Below are positions 9,559-18,170 of a stretch of 64,000 nt of DNA, piece after piece. Both the position numbers and the translations under genes were made by a program. This DNA is from an uncultured bacterium. Lineage in GTDB: Bacteria; Cyanobacteriota; Vampirovibrionia; Gastranaerophilales; Gastranaerophilaceae. Numbering within the stretch: position 1 is the stretch's first letter; each line of letters opens with the position of its first letter. The notes below the pieces were generated by a model. It did not search any database and was not told where the DNA came from. It saw only the letters and a program-made list of their open reading frames with translations. The stretch covers positions 1-64,000 of the forward strand of contig CASFPN010000016.1 of NCBI GenBank assembly GCA_949296425.1, written 5' to 3'.

Positions 9559-9816
9559 TTAAGCATTTTTTTCTTTTTCCTTTTCGAGTTTCTTTTCTTT
9601 GTCTTTTTCTTTTACTTCGTCTATCTTTTCCGCGACTTTTTCTTTTACATTATGAGCCTTTTCTTTAATATCTTCTTTAACTTCGTGTGCTTTTTCTTTT
9701 GCTTTTTCAGCATCTGCTTTTATATTTTCTTTAATTTCTCCGGCTTTTTCTTTTGCCTTGTGGGCAGCATCATGCATTTTTTCTTTCAATGTTTCTTTAT
9801 CATTTTCATGTTTCAT
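9559..9816 (-). CDS. Charged LEA-like helical repeat protein
   Basis: 85 aa made almost only of Lys, Glu, Ala, Asp, Val and His in an 11-residue-like repeat (AHKAKEKAGEIKENIK, AEKAKEKAHEVKEDIK, AHNVKEKVAEKIDEVK). This composition matches LEA / YtxH-tail proteins linked to stress protection. There is no signal peptide. An RBS-like AAGGAA precedes the ATG. The function is only suggested by composition. Confidence 0.65.
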   Translation of the reverse strand: MKHENDKETLKEKMHDAAHKAKEKAGEIKENIKADAEKAKEKAHEVKEDIKEKAHNVKEKVAEKIDEVKEKDKEKKLEKEKEKNA

Positions 9817-10023
9817 AGAATATTCCTTTCTGTAAGGGTTTACAAATACATTATTTACTCTCTGCCGATATATTTTATGCGGAATAAGTATTAGAATCTA
9901 AGCAATTTTTCTTAGATCGGTAAAGCAATTTATTATTTTTCACAAATTATGAATGTATTGAATTTTTATCAATTTTGGAGTAAAACTAAATATATTGGAT
10001 GTATGTTAAGAGGTGGATGAAAT

Positions 10024-11619
10024 ATGGAAACTTACGGGCTTGAAAAATTGGGAATAATTAACCCTAAAGCGGTTTACAGAAATCTTAGTCCGGCACAACT
10101 GATTGAATCGGCACTGCGGCTTAATGAAGGTATTTTGAGCAACAGCGGAGCTCTTGTTGTTACTACTGGCAAATACACAGGACGCTCCCCTAAAGATAAA
10201 TTTATCGTTGATACCCCTGGAATTCACAATGAAATATGCTGGGGTAAAGTTAACAAACCTATAAGCCGTGATAAATTTAATTCCATTAAAGATAAAATAA
10301 CCGCTTACCTTCAAAACAGAGAAATTTTTATTTTTGACGGGTTTGCCGGAGCAGATAAAAATTATACGCAAAAATTCCGTGTAGTAAATGAACTCGCAAG
10401 CCAGAATTTGTTTATTCATCAATTATTAATCAGACCCACAGCAGAAGAACTAAAAAATTACAAAGAACCGGACTATACTATTCTTTGTGCTCCGGGATTT
10501 AAATGCATACCTGAAATTGACGGAGTAAATTCCGAAGCTGCAATTATTATTGATTATGAAGCCCGTTTAATTATCATTTGCGGCTCAAGATATGCAGGAG
10601 AAATAAAAAAATCTGTATTTTCAACAATGAACTATGTAATGACAAAAAAAAATGTACTGCCAATGCATTGTTCAGCTAATATGGATCCTAAAACAGGAGA
10701 AACGGCAATATTTTTCGGGTTATCGGGAACCGGAAAAACAACTCTTTCCGCAGATCCTAATCGCAAATTGATAGGCGACGACGAACACGGTTGGTCACCT
10801 GACGGGATTTTTAACTTTGAAGGCGGATGTTATGCAAAATGTATAAATCTCTCAAAAGAACATGAACCTCAAATTTATAATGCAATCAAATTTGGCACGC
10901 TTGCTGAAAATGTTATAACAGATAATCAAACACGTGAAATAGATTTTAATAACGGAAGCTTAACAGAAAATACGCGTGCAGGATATCCTATTGATTACAT
11001 AGAAAACGCCCAAATCCCGGGTATCGGCGGGATACCGAAAGTCGTAATATTTTTAACTGCAGACGCATTCGGAGTATTGCCGCCAATATCTAGACTTAGT
11101 AAAAATGCTGCAATGTACCACTTTGTAACAGGTTTTACATCAAAACTTGCTGGTACTGAACGGGGCATAACAGAACCGCAGCCGACATTTTCGACACTGT
11201 TTGGCGAACCTTTTATGCCGATGCCTGCTTATGTTTATGCAAAAATGCTCGGAGAAAAACTGGACAAATACGGAACAAAAGTTTATCTTGTAAATACCGG
11301 CTGGTCAGGCGGCAGTGCATCAACCGGGGCGAAACGTATAAAATTAAGCTATACCAGAGCAATGGTAACAGCTGCACTAAACGGCTCTTTGGAAAATGTG
11401 GAGTTTAAACATCATGATGTTTTTAATCTTGATTACCCTGTTTGCTGTCCTAATGTTCCTTCTGAATATCTTGACGCAAGAGGTATGTGGAATGATAAAA
11501 ACGCTTACGACGAGCAAGCAGACAAACTTGCCCAAATGTTTGTAAACAATTTTGAAAATAAATATCCGGACATGCCGGCTGAAATTGTTACAGCAGGGCC
11601 AAAACCTAAAAAACCTTAA
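10024..11619 (+). CDS. pckA: Phosphoenolpyruvate carboxykinase (ATP)
   Basis: 531 aa, normal length for ATP-type PEPCK, which interconverts oxaloacetate + ATP and PEP + CO2 + ADP. Conserved elements are the substrate-binding GRSPKDKF (about 57-64), the kinase-1a loop GLSGTGKTTLS with Lys at about 238, the metal site DDEHGW, and the adenine-binding TRAGYPID. In an anaerobic gut fermenter it often runs towards oxaloacetate to fix CO2 and gain ATP; that direction is an inference. It is monocistronic, with AGAGG upstream of the ATG. Confidence 0.97.
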   Translation: METYGLEKLGIINPKAVYRNLSPAQLIESALRLNEGILSNSGALVVTTGKYTGRSPKDKFIVDTPGIHNEICWGKVNKPISRDKFNSIKDKITAYLQNREIFIFDGFAGADKNYTQKFRVVNELASQNLFIHQLLIRPTAEELKNYKEPDYTILCAPGFKCIPEIDGVNSEAAIIIDYEARLIIICGSRYAGEIKKSVFSTMNYVMTKKNVLPMHCSANMDPKTGETAIFFGLSGTGKTTLSADPNRKLIGDDEHGWSPDGIFNFEGGCYAKCINLSKEHEPQIYNAIKFGTLAENVITDNQTREIDFNNGSLTENTRAGYPIDYIENAQIPGIGGIPKVVIFLTADAFGVLPPISRLSKNAAMYHFVTGFTSKLAGTERGITEPQPTFSTLFGEPFMPMPAYVYAKMLGEKLDKYGTKVYLVNTGWSGGSASTGAKRIKLSYTRAMVTAALNGSLENVEFKHHDVFNLDYPVCCPNVPSEYLDARGMWNDKNAYDEQADKLAQMFVNNFENKYPDMPAEIVTAGPKPKKP

Positions 11620-11644
11620 AACTAAAAATTTAATAAAAATGTTT

Positions 11645-11735
11645 TCTAGGGTTCCGCGGACAAATTACTCCGGTCAGGTCCAAGAGAAAACTCAAAGGTA
11701 AAACCTTTGGACACGGAAGGATAAAAGCCAGGGAG
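11645..11735 (+). ncRNA. Guanidine-I riboswitch (ykkC class)
   Basis: The leader carries the hallmark blocks of ykkC RNA in order: CTAGGGTTCCG, a first stem ending CCGGTCAGGTCCAAGAGA, a variable helix, then ACACGGAAGGATAAAAGCC and the closing GGGAGA. It lies directly upstream of an SMR-type Gdx exporter, the typical target. The overlapping downstream terminator implies that ligand binding allows read-through. Recognition is by eye against the known consensus. Confidence 0.93.
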
Positions 11736-11763
11736 ATATTAAAAAATATCTCTCTTATTTTAT
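11732..11763 (+). terminator. Riboswitch expression-platform terminator
   Basis: GGAGATATT, loop AAAA, AATATCTC(T)C, then TTATTTTATAT. The 5' arm starts in the closing GGGAGA of the guanidine-I aptamer, so aptamer folding competes with the terminator. Confidence 0.8.
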
Positions 11764-11786
11764 ATAAAAAGAGAAAGGGAAAAATT

Positions 11787-12104
11787 ATGGAATGGATACA
11801 TCTTTTTGTTGCAGGGTTATTTGAAATCAGCTGGGCTGTAGGGTTAAAGTTTTCACATGGATTTACTCTTATTATACCTGCCATAATAACTGTTATATGC
11901 ATGATCGCAAGTTTTTATTTTCTTGCACTTGCGCTAAAGAGTCTGCCGCTCGGAACGGCTTATGCAATATGGACAGGTATAGGTACTTTAGGAACGGTAG
12001 TTCTCGGAATCATCTTATTTAAAGAACCTGTAAGTGCTATACGATTCTTTTGTATATTCTTAATACTATGTGGCATAACAGGCCTAAAATTGATTACCCG
12101 TTAA
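11787..12104 (+). CDS. gdx: Guanidinium exporter, SMR family (Gdx/SugE type)
   Basis: 105 aa, four transmembrane helices. The Gdx-type helix 1 has the central Glu (E13 in AGLFEISWAVGLKFS), and later come the SMR signatures PLGTAYAIWTGIGTLGTVVLGIILFKEP. SMR proteins work as antiparallel dimers exchanging protons for substrate. The guanidine-I riboswitch in the leader identifies guanidinium as the physiological substrate. RBS GAAAGGG. Confidence 0.93.
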   Translation: MEWIHLFVAGLFEISWAVGLKFSHGFTLIIPAIITVICMIASFYFLALALKSLPLGTAYAIWTGIGTLGTVVLGIILFKEPVSAIRFFCIFLILCGITGLKLITR

Positions 12105-12179
12105 ATATCGAAAATTTTTAATAAATAATAAAATTTATCTTTATTTCTATTTAGGAAAGTAATATATTTACAAAAAAAT

Positions 12180-12203
12180 AACGATTCCTTTAAAGGAATC
12201 GTT
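12180..12203. terminator. Hairpin after gdx, terminator-like
   Basis: Perfect palindrome AACGATTCCTTTAAAGGAAT.. continuing to CGTT. The 3' side lacks a good T-run on the plus strand, but the minus strand has one (TATTTTTTTG). It is either a weak terminator or the end of the gdx transcript. Confidence 0.45.
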
Positions 12204-12330
12204 AAATATTGTAAATTTTTCAAAATATATTATTGAAACCGTATTGGGAATAATGTTTTTTTAAAGAAAAGGAGATAATTATGGAAAAAATCGAAAAAAT
12301 GGAATATTCGCCTCATAACAGGCCGATGGT

Positions 12331-13467
12331 TTGTTATCAGATATTACTGACGGTATTATTGATCTTGAACCGAAATTCCAAAGAAAATATGTATGGAATG
12401 AAGCTATGCAAAAAGAATTAATTTATAGTGTCATGCTAAAAAATCCAATTGGAACTATAACTTTATGGGAAAAAGAAAGAAATGATTTGAAAGTTACAGA
12501 TGGTTTACAGCGTTTGACAACATTAAAAAGATTCGTGGAAAATAAATTTTATGTAGATGGAAAAATTGCGAAAAATATTATTAATCTACATATGGATTTT
12601 ATAAATAAAACAATTGAAGTTAATGCAAATAAAGACGATGTAAAAAAAGCCATAAAACTGAAATCCATGTTAACAAAAAAGAACCCCAAAGTATATTATT
12701 CTGATTTTGTTGAAAGAATGGTTCAATATTATAAAGATTTTGAAATTCCTGTTATGGGTATTAGATATGCTAACGAAACCAGCATTAGAGATTACTTTAG
12801 AAGAATTCAAATTCAAGAAAAATTAAAAGCTGGTGAAATTATAAATGCAATTGAATCTTCAACACTTGAGCAAATCATGAATAATATTGAAGATATTGAA
12901 TTATTAAAGAAAAAACTAGGCTTTGCACTTGATAAAAGAAAGGAATTTGAAAAAGTTTACTATAGCTTAATCGGCATTTTAGAGGGTAAATTTACTCTGG
13001 GGGTACTAGATAAAAAGATTATAAAATACATCGAAGAACTGGATGAACGAGCCGAAGACTTTTATGCTAACAAAGAACTTCAAAATAAAATAACTAAAAT
13101 AAACAATAACTTTAATGAAATTTCGCAAATCGATATCTGTTTAGAACTGGGCAGGAGTGATTTAAAGTTTTTAATCTTTCAATGCGCGAATGATTTTTAC
13201 GGGTTAAAACAAAATTACGGACTTTATAACATATTAACAGCTTTCGGCACTGTATGTAACCGCTTTAAAGCCTTCTATTCATATAAACCGGAAGAAGAAG
13301 TCAGAAAAACATATTTCCCGGATGAAATATTGAAAAATACGGATTTAATGACAAAATATCAGCTGGTTTCTACTTTAAGAAAAAGCAGTCATAAAATCGA
13401 ATCTTTTGAAGAAAAAATGAAAATTTTAAAAGAATTAATTGAACTTGAAATAAAAAGAGGACACTAA
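12331..13467 (+). CDS. DUF262 (ParB/GmrS-like) protein, 5' end frameshifted
   Basis: 378 aa open frame with the DUF262 signature: PKFQRKYVWNEAMQKELIYSVM, then NPIGTITLWE and TDGLQRLTTLKRF. DUF262 domains hydrolyse nucleotides in GmrSD/SspE-type DNA-targeting or anti-phage proteins. The DUF1524 HNH partner domain is absent. The only in-frame start is a TTG at 12331 without an RBS. An ATG at 12281 with AAAGGAG encodes MEKIEKMEYSPHNRPMV in another frame and would join exactly if one T were added near 12330. So the gene is either recently inactivated or misread. An accessory defence role is an inference. Confidence 0.8.
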   Translation: MLSDITDGIIDLEPKFQRKYVWNEAMQKELIYSVMLKNPIGTITLWEKERNDLKVTDGLQRLTTLKRFVENKFYVDGKIAKNIINLHMDFINKTIEVNANKDDVKKAIKLKSMLTKKNPKVYYSDFVERMVQYYKDFEIPVMGIRYANETSIRDYFRRIQIQEKLKAGEIINAIESSTLEQIMNNIEDIELLKKKLGFALDKRKEFEKVYYSLIGILEGKFTLGVLDKKIIKYIEELDERAEDFYANKELQNKITKINNNFNEISQIDICLELGRSDLKFLIFQCANDFYGLKQNYGLYNILTAFGTVCNRFKAFYSYKPEEEVRKTYFPDEILKNTDLMTKYQLVSTLRKSSHKIESFEEKMKILKELIELEIKRGH

Positions 13468-13589
13468 TGATAAAAGACTGGTTAATTTATTTTATTATTT
13501 TTATAAAAAATTCTCTTATTACTAGAGAAAAACAAAACAAAAATATTATAATCAAAAATTCAAATTTTACAATAAAAATATATAAATAA
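13467..13589 (+). CDS. Possible 40-residue ORF coupled to the DUF262 gene
   Basis: An ATG overlaps the DUF262 stop (TAATG) with AGAGGA 6 nt upstream, and reads MIKDWLIYFIIFIKNSLITR and further. Beyond a possible short hydrophobic helix the composition is just AT-rich Ile/Lys/Asn. It may be translated by coupling, or be chance. The following bases up to 13773 hold nothing I can identify. Confidence 0.2.
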   Translation: MIKDWLIYFIIFIKNSLITREKQNKNIIIKNSNFTIKIYK

Positions 13590-13773
13590 TATTTTAACTA
13601 AATTTAGAAAATATCCCATCTTCTAAATCATTCATATTTTTGATAACCGCTGCGCTTCTCCAACTATGTCGGACTAGAAAATTTGAGCTGCTTACTAATA
13701 ATTTACCAGAATAATCAAAGTGTTTCTTTAAAATCAAACCGTCTGTTTATAAAAGAGCGATTTTTTTAATAAC

Positions 13774-14037
13774 TTAAGCTATTGTTTGTAACTTATTACC
13801 TGTATTTTTGCCATAACGGGCTACTAATTCATCTTCAGTTAATATTTTTGTTTCCCATTGCGCATTTGGAACAGTAGGTTTGTATTTAACTTCATACGTA
13901 CCATCTTTTAAAGGCTTAACATCCGTAGTAGAACCCATCATTACAGGAATTTCCAATTGTTCTCCTTTACTTGTAGTCACAACTTGACGTACATTCGGGT
14001 TATCCTTAGTATAACTAACACTTCCTGTACCTGCCAT
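13774..14037 (-). CDS. Unknown 87-residue protein
   Basis: Starts at the ATG at 14037 (MAGTGSVSYTKDNPNV), which has AGGAG 8 nt upstream; an in-frame extension to 14085 is AT-rich noise. It has no signal peptide or membrane segment and is probably a small beta-rich domain (QVVTTSKGEQLEIPVMMGST, DGTYEVKYKPT). It diverges from the large peptidase-like gene starting at 14198, so the two share a promoter region. A partner or immunity role is speculation from position only. Confidence 0.5.
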   Translation of the reverse strand: MAGTGSVSYTKDNPNVRQVVTTSKGEQLEIPVMMGSTTDVKPLKDGTYEVKYKPTVPNAQWETKILTEDELVARYGKNTGNKLQTIA

Positions 14038-14403
14038 ACAAACTTCTCCTATAATTAATAAATACACACATAGATAATAAAACAAAACGAACTCAAATTT
14101 TGCTAAATCTAATTTTTTTTACATTTTTTAATAAATTAGTAACAACTGCGCAATTTTAACAAATAAAAGTTTTTTTATATTTATACGGGGAATAATTATG
14201 GGAATTACAAAGGTTATAACTACAACTGCAAAAACAGTTATTGAAAATACACCTGTTAAAAAAATACTACAAGTGTAATCGCAAAAACTTCAACAGAAGT
14301 TTATAATATTTTTCCTGAACTGAAAGGAATTTTATCAGAAAATGCCAAATATCACGGGTATTCACCAAAAGTTCAAGAAACAATAACAAATTTCCGCGAC
14401 CAA

Positions 14404-16533
14404 ATGTGGAAATATTGTCAAGAAAAAAATAATCCAAAATTATTTCAAAACAGAGATAGCTTTATTATATCCTTAATTACGCATTGTGAAGATGAAAAAA
14501 TGGTGGGTATAATTCTTAAAAATATCAAAAATTTTAATACGTACATTAATACAAAAGTAAAATTAAATTCAAGTTTAAAAAACACTTTGTGTCAAACTAT
14601 AGATGACAAAAATAAAATTCTTGTGAATTTAACATTAATGAACCTATTCAACAAAACAAGTTTTAAGAATCTATGGCAATCTGAAGGGGTTAAAGAAATT
14701 TTGAAACGGGAATTGAATTTGTCCTATTTGAAAGATATAAAACCTTCTGATAAAATCGATGAGAATTTCTTCTATGAACTTTTTGAAAATATTGAAAATT
14801 CCACAAATGAAAGGCTTACCAAAGCGGGCATTGACGTAGTTGCTGCAAATAAATTTATACAACTTGCAGATGAAGAAATTTGTAAAAATCCTAAAGTTTT
14901 AGATGAATTTATTATAAAACTGGAAGGGGCAAAAAATCCAGAATTGGTTAACTGTGTTTTAAAAAAATTTGAACTGAATGAAGAAAATTTTACATATATA
15001 AAAAATGAACTTATGAATATTATTGATAAGTGCGAAACATCTCCGGATATAGTAAAAAAAGCACTCAAAATTCAAAACACTACTCCTTATTGCACATACC
15101 GTAATATTGACATTCTTGAGGGGTATAATAGAATTTCTGATGAAATGTTTGATTATTACTTAAAACTGGAAAAAACTCACCCTCAATGCTGTAGCCCTAC
15201 AACATTAGGAGATATCAATTATTTTTTATCAACACAAGGAACTGATGAAAAATTATTAAAAGAAATTTTTGAAAAGTCTATTAAAACAGGGAATTATTTG
15301 GCCTTCAACAAAATAGCATTTTTAACAAACGAAAATAACATAGGATTTTTGAAACAATGTCTTGAAAACGACACTTTAGATGCTGAAGCTCTATTTAAAT
15401 TAAAAATGCTCGGGCTAAATCCAAGCTGTAAAGATCAGCTTGACAATATTTGCGAAGAAATATTTCGGCCGTTATTTAAAGTGTTCCAAAAATATTCACA
15501 ACGCCCTAAAAACTGTGATTTTTGGATAAGTGAAATAGTACAAATGAAACTCGAAAATCCTGAAAAATTTAAAAAGTTACAAGATTCCAAGATTTTAGAT
15601 TTAGTGAAAGAAGAAAAAATTCATCCAAGAATTCTTGTAGGTTTTACTGAAACTGCTGACTTTACTCCGGAAATCCTCTCGGATGTGAAAAAATTATTAA
15701 ATGGAGAAAGTTTAATTAAAAAATTTGATACAACAAAAGATATTATAAAAAATACATTACCAGGTGATGTAGCTTCTGTTAACGGGAAATTGTACATAAA
15801 TAACAACGGTAAACTTGAACCTTGGAGTATGACAGAAGAAAAATTTAATGAACTATTTCCTCTGGTTGACAGGTTTTCAACATTACAGGGCAGAGATGAC
15901 TGCTATTTTGTGTCTGTCTTAAATAGCCTTTATTATAACCCAAAAACTAGAGGAAGCTATTACAAAATGTTTGAACAAAATGGAAACGATATTTTTGTAA
16001 CAATACCTGCATATAGAAATTATGGTGGCGCAATTAAATTTCCAAACGGAGAAATTCAATTACATGAGTATAGTGCTGATGCCGCTAAAAATGTTCAAAT
16101 GCTTGAAAGAGCATTTTCAAAAGTTTCGCTTAGAAAAGATCGCTCAATAAAGATACCTAATAGTGAAGACCCATTAATATCAAACGACTTAGATTATTTA
16201 TCCCGAAGAATATTTGGAGGTCACCCGACTGAAGTACTTGAAGATTTTCTTGCTGATTTAAAAGTTGAGGGACGATGTGTAATTCAACAGATAACCAATA
16301 AAACAAAAATCAAAGATTTCTTAGATAAATTTGGGCAAAACCCGAAATATATCATTAATGAAGCATATATAACAGGCCCAAATAGGGGACATGCTGTTTC
16401 AATTAAAGAGTATGACCCTAAAAGCGAAACTATTACTGTAATTGATCCAAACCAATCTGGCACTCAGGAAAAATTTTCATTAGGGACAATATTAAAAGAC
16501 ATTTTTTCAATTACTGTTACACGTTTGATGTAA
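14404..16533 (+). CDS. Large helical protein with C-terminal cysteine-peptidase-like domain; 5' end frameshifted
   Basis: 709 aa readable. Residues 1-470 are helical repeats without a known family. From about 490 the chain looks like a papain-fold domain: Q-G-R-D-D-C500-Y-F-V (nucleophile), G-H663-AVSI (His) and VI-D681-PN (Asp/Asn). The natural start is upstream at 14198 (MGITKVITTTAKTV, GGGG box before it), but that frame stops at 14278. One extra A in the A7 run at 14256-14262 would join the two parts into about 778 aa. There is no signal peptide, so export would need a dedicated system. Effector or toxin is an inference; the catalytic assignment is by motif spacing. Confidence 0.7.
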   Translation: MWKYCQEKNNPKLFQNRDSFIISLITHCEDEKMVGIILKNIKNFNTYINTKVKLNSSLKNTLCQTIDDKNKILVNLTLMNLFNKTSFKNLWQSEGVKEILKRELNLSYLKDIKPSDKIDENFFYELFENIENSTNERLTKAGIDVVAANKFIQLADEEICKNPKVLDEFIIKLEGAKNPELVNCVLKKFELNEENFTYIKNELMNIIDKCETSPDIVKKALKIQNTTPYCTYRNIDILEGYNRISDEMFDYYLKLEKTHPQCCSPTTLGDINYFLSTQGTDEKLLKEIFEKSIKTGNYLAFNKIAFLTNENNIGFLKQCLENDTLDAEALFKLKMLGLNPSCKDQLDNICEEIFRPLFKVFQKYSQRPKNCDFWISEIVQMKLENPEKFKKLQDSKILDLVKEEKIHPRILVGFTETADFTPEILSDVKKLLNGESLIKKFDTTKDIIKNTLPGDVASVNGKLYINNNGKLEPWSMTEEKFNELFPLVDRFSTLQGRDDCYFVSVLNSLYYNPKTRGSYYKMFEQNGNDIFVTIPAYRNYGGAIKFPNGEIQLHEYSADAAKNVQMLERAFSKVSLRKDRSIKIPNSEDPLISNDLDYLSRRIFGGHPTEVLEDFLADLKVEGRCVIQQITNKTKIKDFLDKFGQNPKYIINEAYITGPNRGHAVSIKEYDPKSETITVIDPNQSGTQEKFSLGTILKDIFSITVTRLM

Positions 16534-16581
16534 AGAAACACAAGGTTTGATTTCTTGTTCCACATAGTTTGATTTTTACGG
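16530..16581 (+). repeat. 52-bp dispersed repeat, copy 1
   Basis: Begins at the stop codon of the peptidase-like gene and resembles copies at 18038 and 41118 (GTAAARGAACACA, TTTGATT, then AGTTTGATT). All three copies border members or remnants of the large helical protein family. Copy 1 is the most diverged. Confidence 0.55.
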
Positions 16582-16695
16582 CAATAAGAAGTCAACACTT
16601 TTTTTAATATACCCTGACATTTTCTCAAACTTATTTACATTTTACAGTTTCTAATAACAAAATATTTATGTTATATTTCTTGTAAGGAGTAATAT

Positions 16696-17286
16696 ATGCA
16701 AAAAAAATATAAATATATAGATACGAACTCTGTAGAATTGTGCAAAATGAGAGAAAACGCAAGAGCTTTGATGAGAAAGTACGATTCATTGGATTTTAAC
16801 GATGAGCGTCAAAAACGTAAAATCCTTGAACAATTATTCGGTTCAATAGGCTCTAATGTTGTAATTGATGAGAAATTTCACTGTGAATACGGAAAAAATA
16901 TTTTTATAGGTAAGGATGTTATAATAGGACCTAATTGTACATTTATTGATAATGAAAAAATTATTATCGGAAACTGTATCATGTTTGCACCAAATGTTCA
17001 AATTTATACTGCATATCATCCGGTTTTGCCGGAAGAACGCTATATTCACGAAAGGGCAGAAGATGATCCGATTTATTATAACACCTGTGCTGACCCTGTA
17101 GAGATAAAAGACGGGGCATGGATTGGCGGCGGTGTAATAATTCTGTCGGGAGTAACTATCGGCAAAAACAGTATAGTCGGCGCAGGAAGCGTGGTAAATA
17201 AATCTATTCCAGATGATTGCGTTGCGGTTGGCAACCCTTGCCGGGTTATAAAATACTTTGATGATATCAGGAGAAAAAATGTATAA
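16696..17286 (+). CDS. Maltose/galactoside O-acetyltransferase-like protein (left-handed beta-helix)
   Basis: 196 aa. An N-terminal Mac domain-like stretch (MRENARALMRKYDSLD) precedes hexapeptide repeats (about 65-185): GKNIFIGKDVIIGPNC, the active-site YTAYHPV histidine, and the C-terminal GAWIGGGVIILSGVTIGKNS and GAGSVVNKSIPDDCVAVGNP. It would transfer acetyl from acetyl-CoA to a sugar hydroxyl. The physiological acceptor cannot be read from sequence. It overlaps the next gene (HAD phosphatase) by 8 nt, so they form an operon. GTAAGGAG lies upstream of the ATG. Confidence 0.9.
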   Translation: MQKKYKYIDTNSVELCKMRENARALMRKYDSLDFNDERQKRKILEQLFGSIGSNVVIDEKFHCEYGKNIFIGKDVIIGPNCTFIDNEKIIIGNCIMFAPNVQIYTAYHPVLPEERYIHERAEDDPIYYNTCADPVEIKDGAWIGGGVIILSGVTIGKNSIVGAGSVVNKSIPDDCVAVGNPCRVIKYFDDIRRKNV

Positions 17287-17896
17287 ACATATTGTTTTTG
17301 ATGTTGACGGAACTTTGATAAATACTGAATATGCTGTTCTGCATTCCTTGCTGGACACATTAAAAGAAGTGCAAAATAAAAATTATAAAATTGAAGAATT
17401 AGAATTTGTATTAGGTATTACGGGCGAAGCGGCAATAAAGCAGCTTGGTATTACAACAAACATAACTGAAACAGTTGATTTATGGAATAATCATTTGAAT
17501 AGCTACAAAAATTCTGTTTGTGTTTTTGATGGTATAAAAGATTTGCTGCAAAAACTTTCACCTGATTATAAATTAGGAATAGTAACATCTAAAACAAAAG
17601 CTGAATTTGACGAAGAAGTTACGCATTTCGGACTTAACAAATATTTTGGAATTATTATCTGTGCAGATGATACTAAAAAGAATAAGCCGAACCCCGAACC
17701 TCTCCTAAAATATATGGAACTTGCAAAAGTAAAGCCAGAAGAAACTCTTTATATCGGCGACAGTATTTATGATATGCAGTGTGCAAAATCATCCGGTGTT
17801 GATTTTGCCTTTGCAAAATGGGGAAACAGAAGACAAAATATTGAAGCAAAATATGCCCTTTTAAACCCGCTGGGTTTATTAAATTACCTGTCGTAG
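17279..17896 (+). CDS. HAD-superfamily phosphatase (phosphoglycolate phosphatase-like)
   Basis: 205 aa from the ATG at 17279, behind AGGAG; in-frame codons upstream are the end of the previous gene. HAD motif I is FDVDGTLI, motif II is IVTSK, motif III the Lys in KPNPEPLL, and motif IV GDSIYDM. A helical C1 cap lies between motifs I and II. The class acts on small phosphorylated metabolites or pyrophosphate. It is co-transcribed with the acetyltransferase, which suggests a sugar-phosphate substrate, but nothing in the sequence fixes it. Confidence 0.88.
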   Translation: MYKHIVFDVDGTLINTEYAVLHSLLDTLKEVQNKNYKIEELEFVLGITGEAAIKQLGITTNITETVDLWNNHLNSYKNSVCVFDGIKDLLQKLSPDYKLGIVTSKTKAEFDEEVTHFGLNKYFGIIICADDTKKNKPNPEPLLKYMELAKVKPEETLYIGDSIYDMQCAKSSGVDFAFAKWGNRRQNIEAKYALLNPLGLLNYLS

Positions 17897-18037
17897 ACAT
17901 ACTCGAAATAAAAAAATAACAAACTTTATGACAAATTCCCAACCTTAAGAAAAAAAGTCCGACCTTGTTTAAAATTCTCAAACCTTATGATATTTTTCTG
18001 AAAATTTGCGGAACCGGACTTTACCAAAATAATCTAT

Positions 18038-18090
18038 GTAAAAGAACACATGATTTGATTATATTGAGCAGATAGTTTGATTATTTTCGG
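18038..18090 (+). repeat. 52-bp dispersed repeat, copy 2
   Basis: About 80 bp before the 624-aa helical protein gene. It is nearly identical to the copy at 41118-41170, which also precedes a fragment homologous to that gene. Probably the conserved 5' flank (or insertion target) of this gene family. Confidence 0.7.
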
Positions 18091-18170
18091 TAATTTGAAT
18101 TAAAAATTGTGAAATTTTAAGCAATTTTTAAAAACAAAAATACTTTATATAAATATCAAAGGAATATTTT

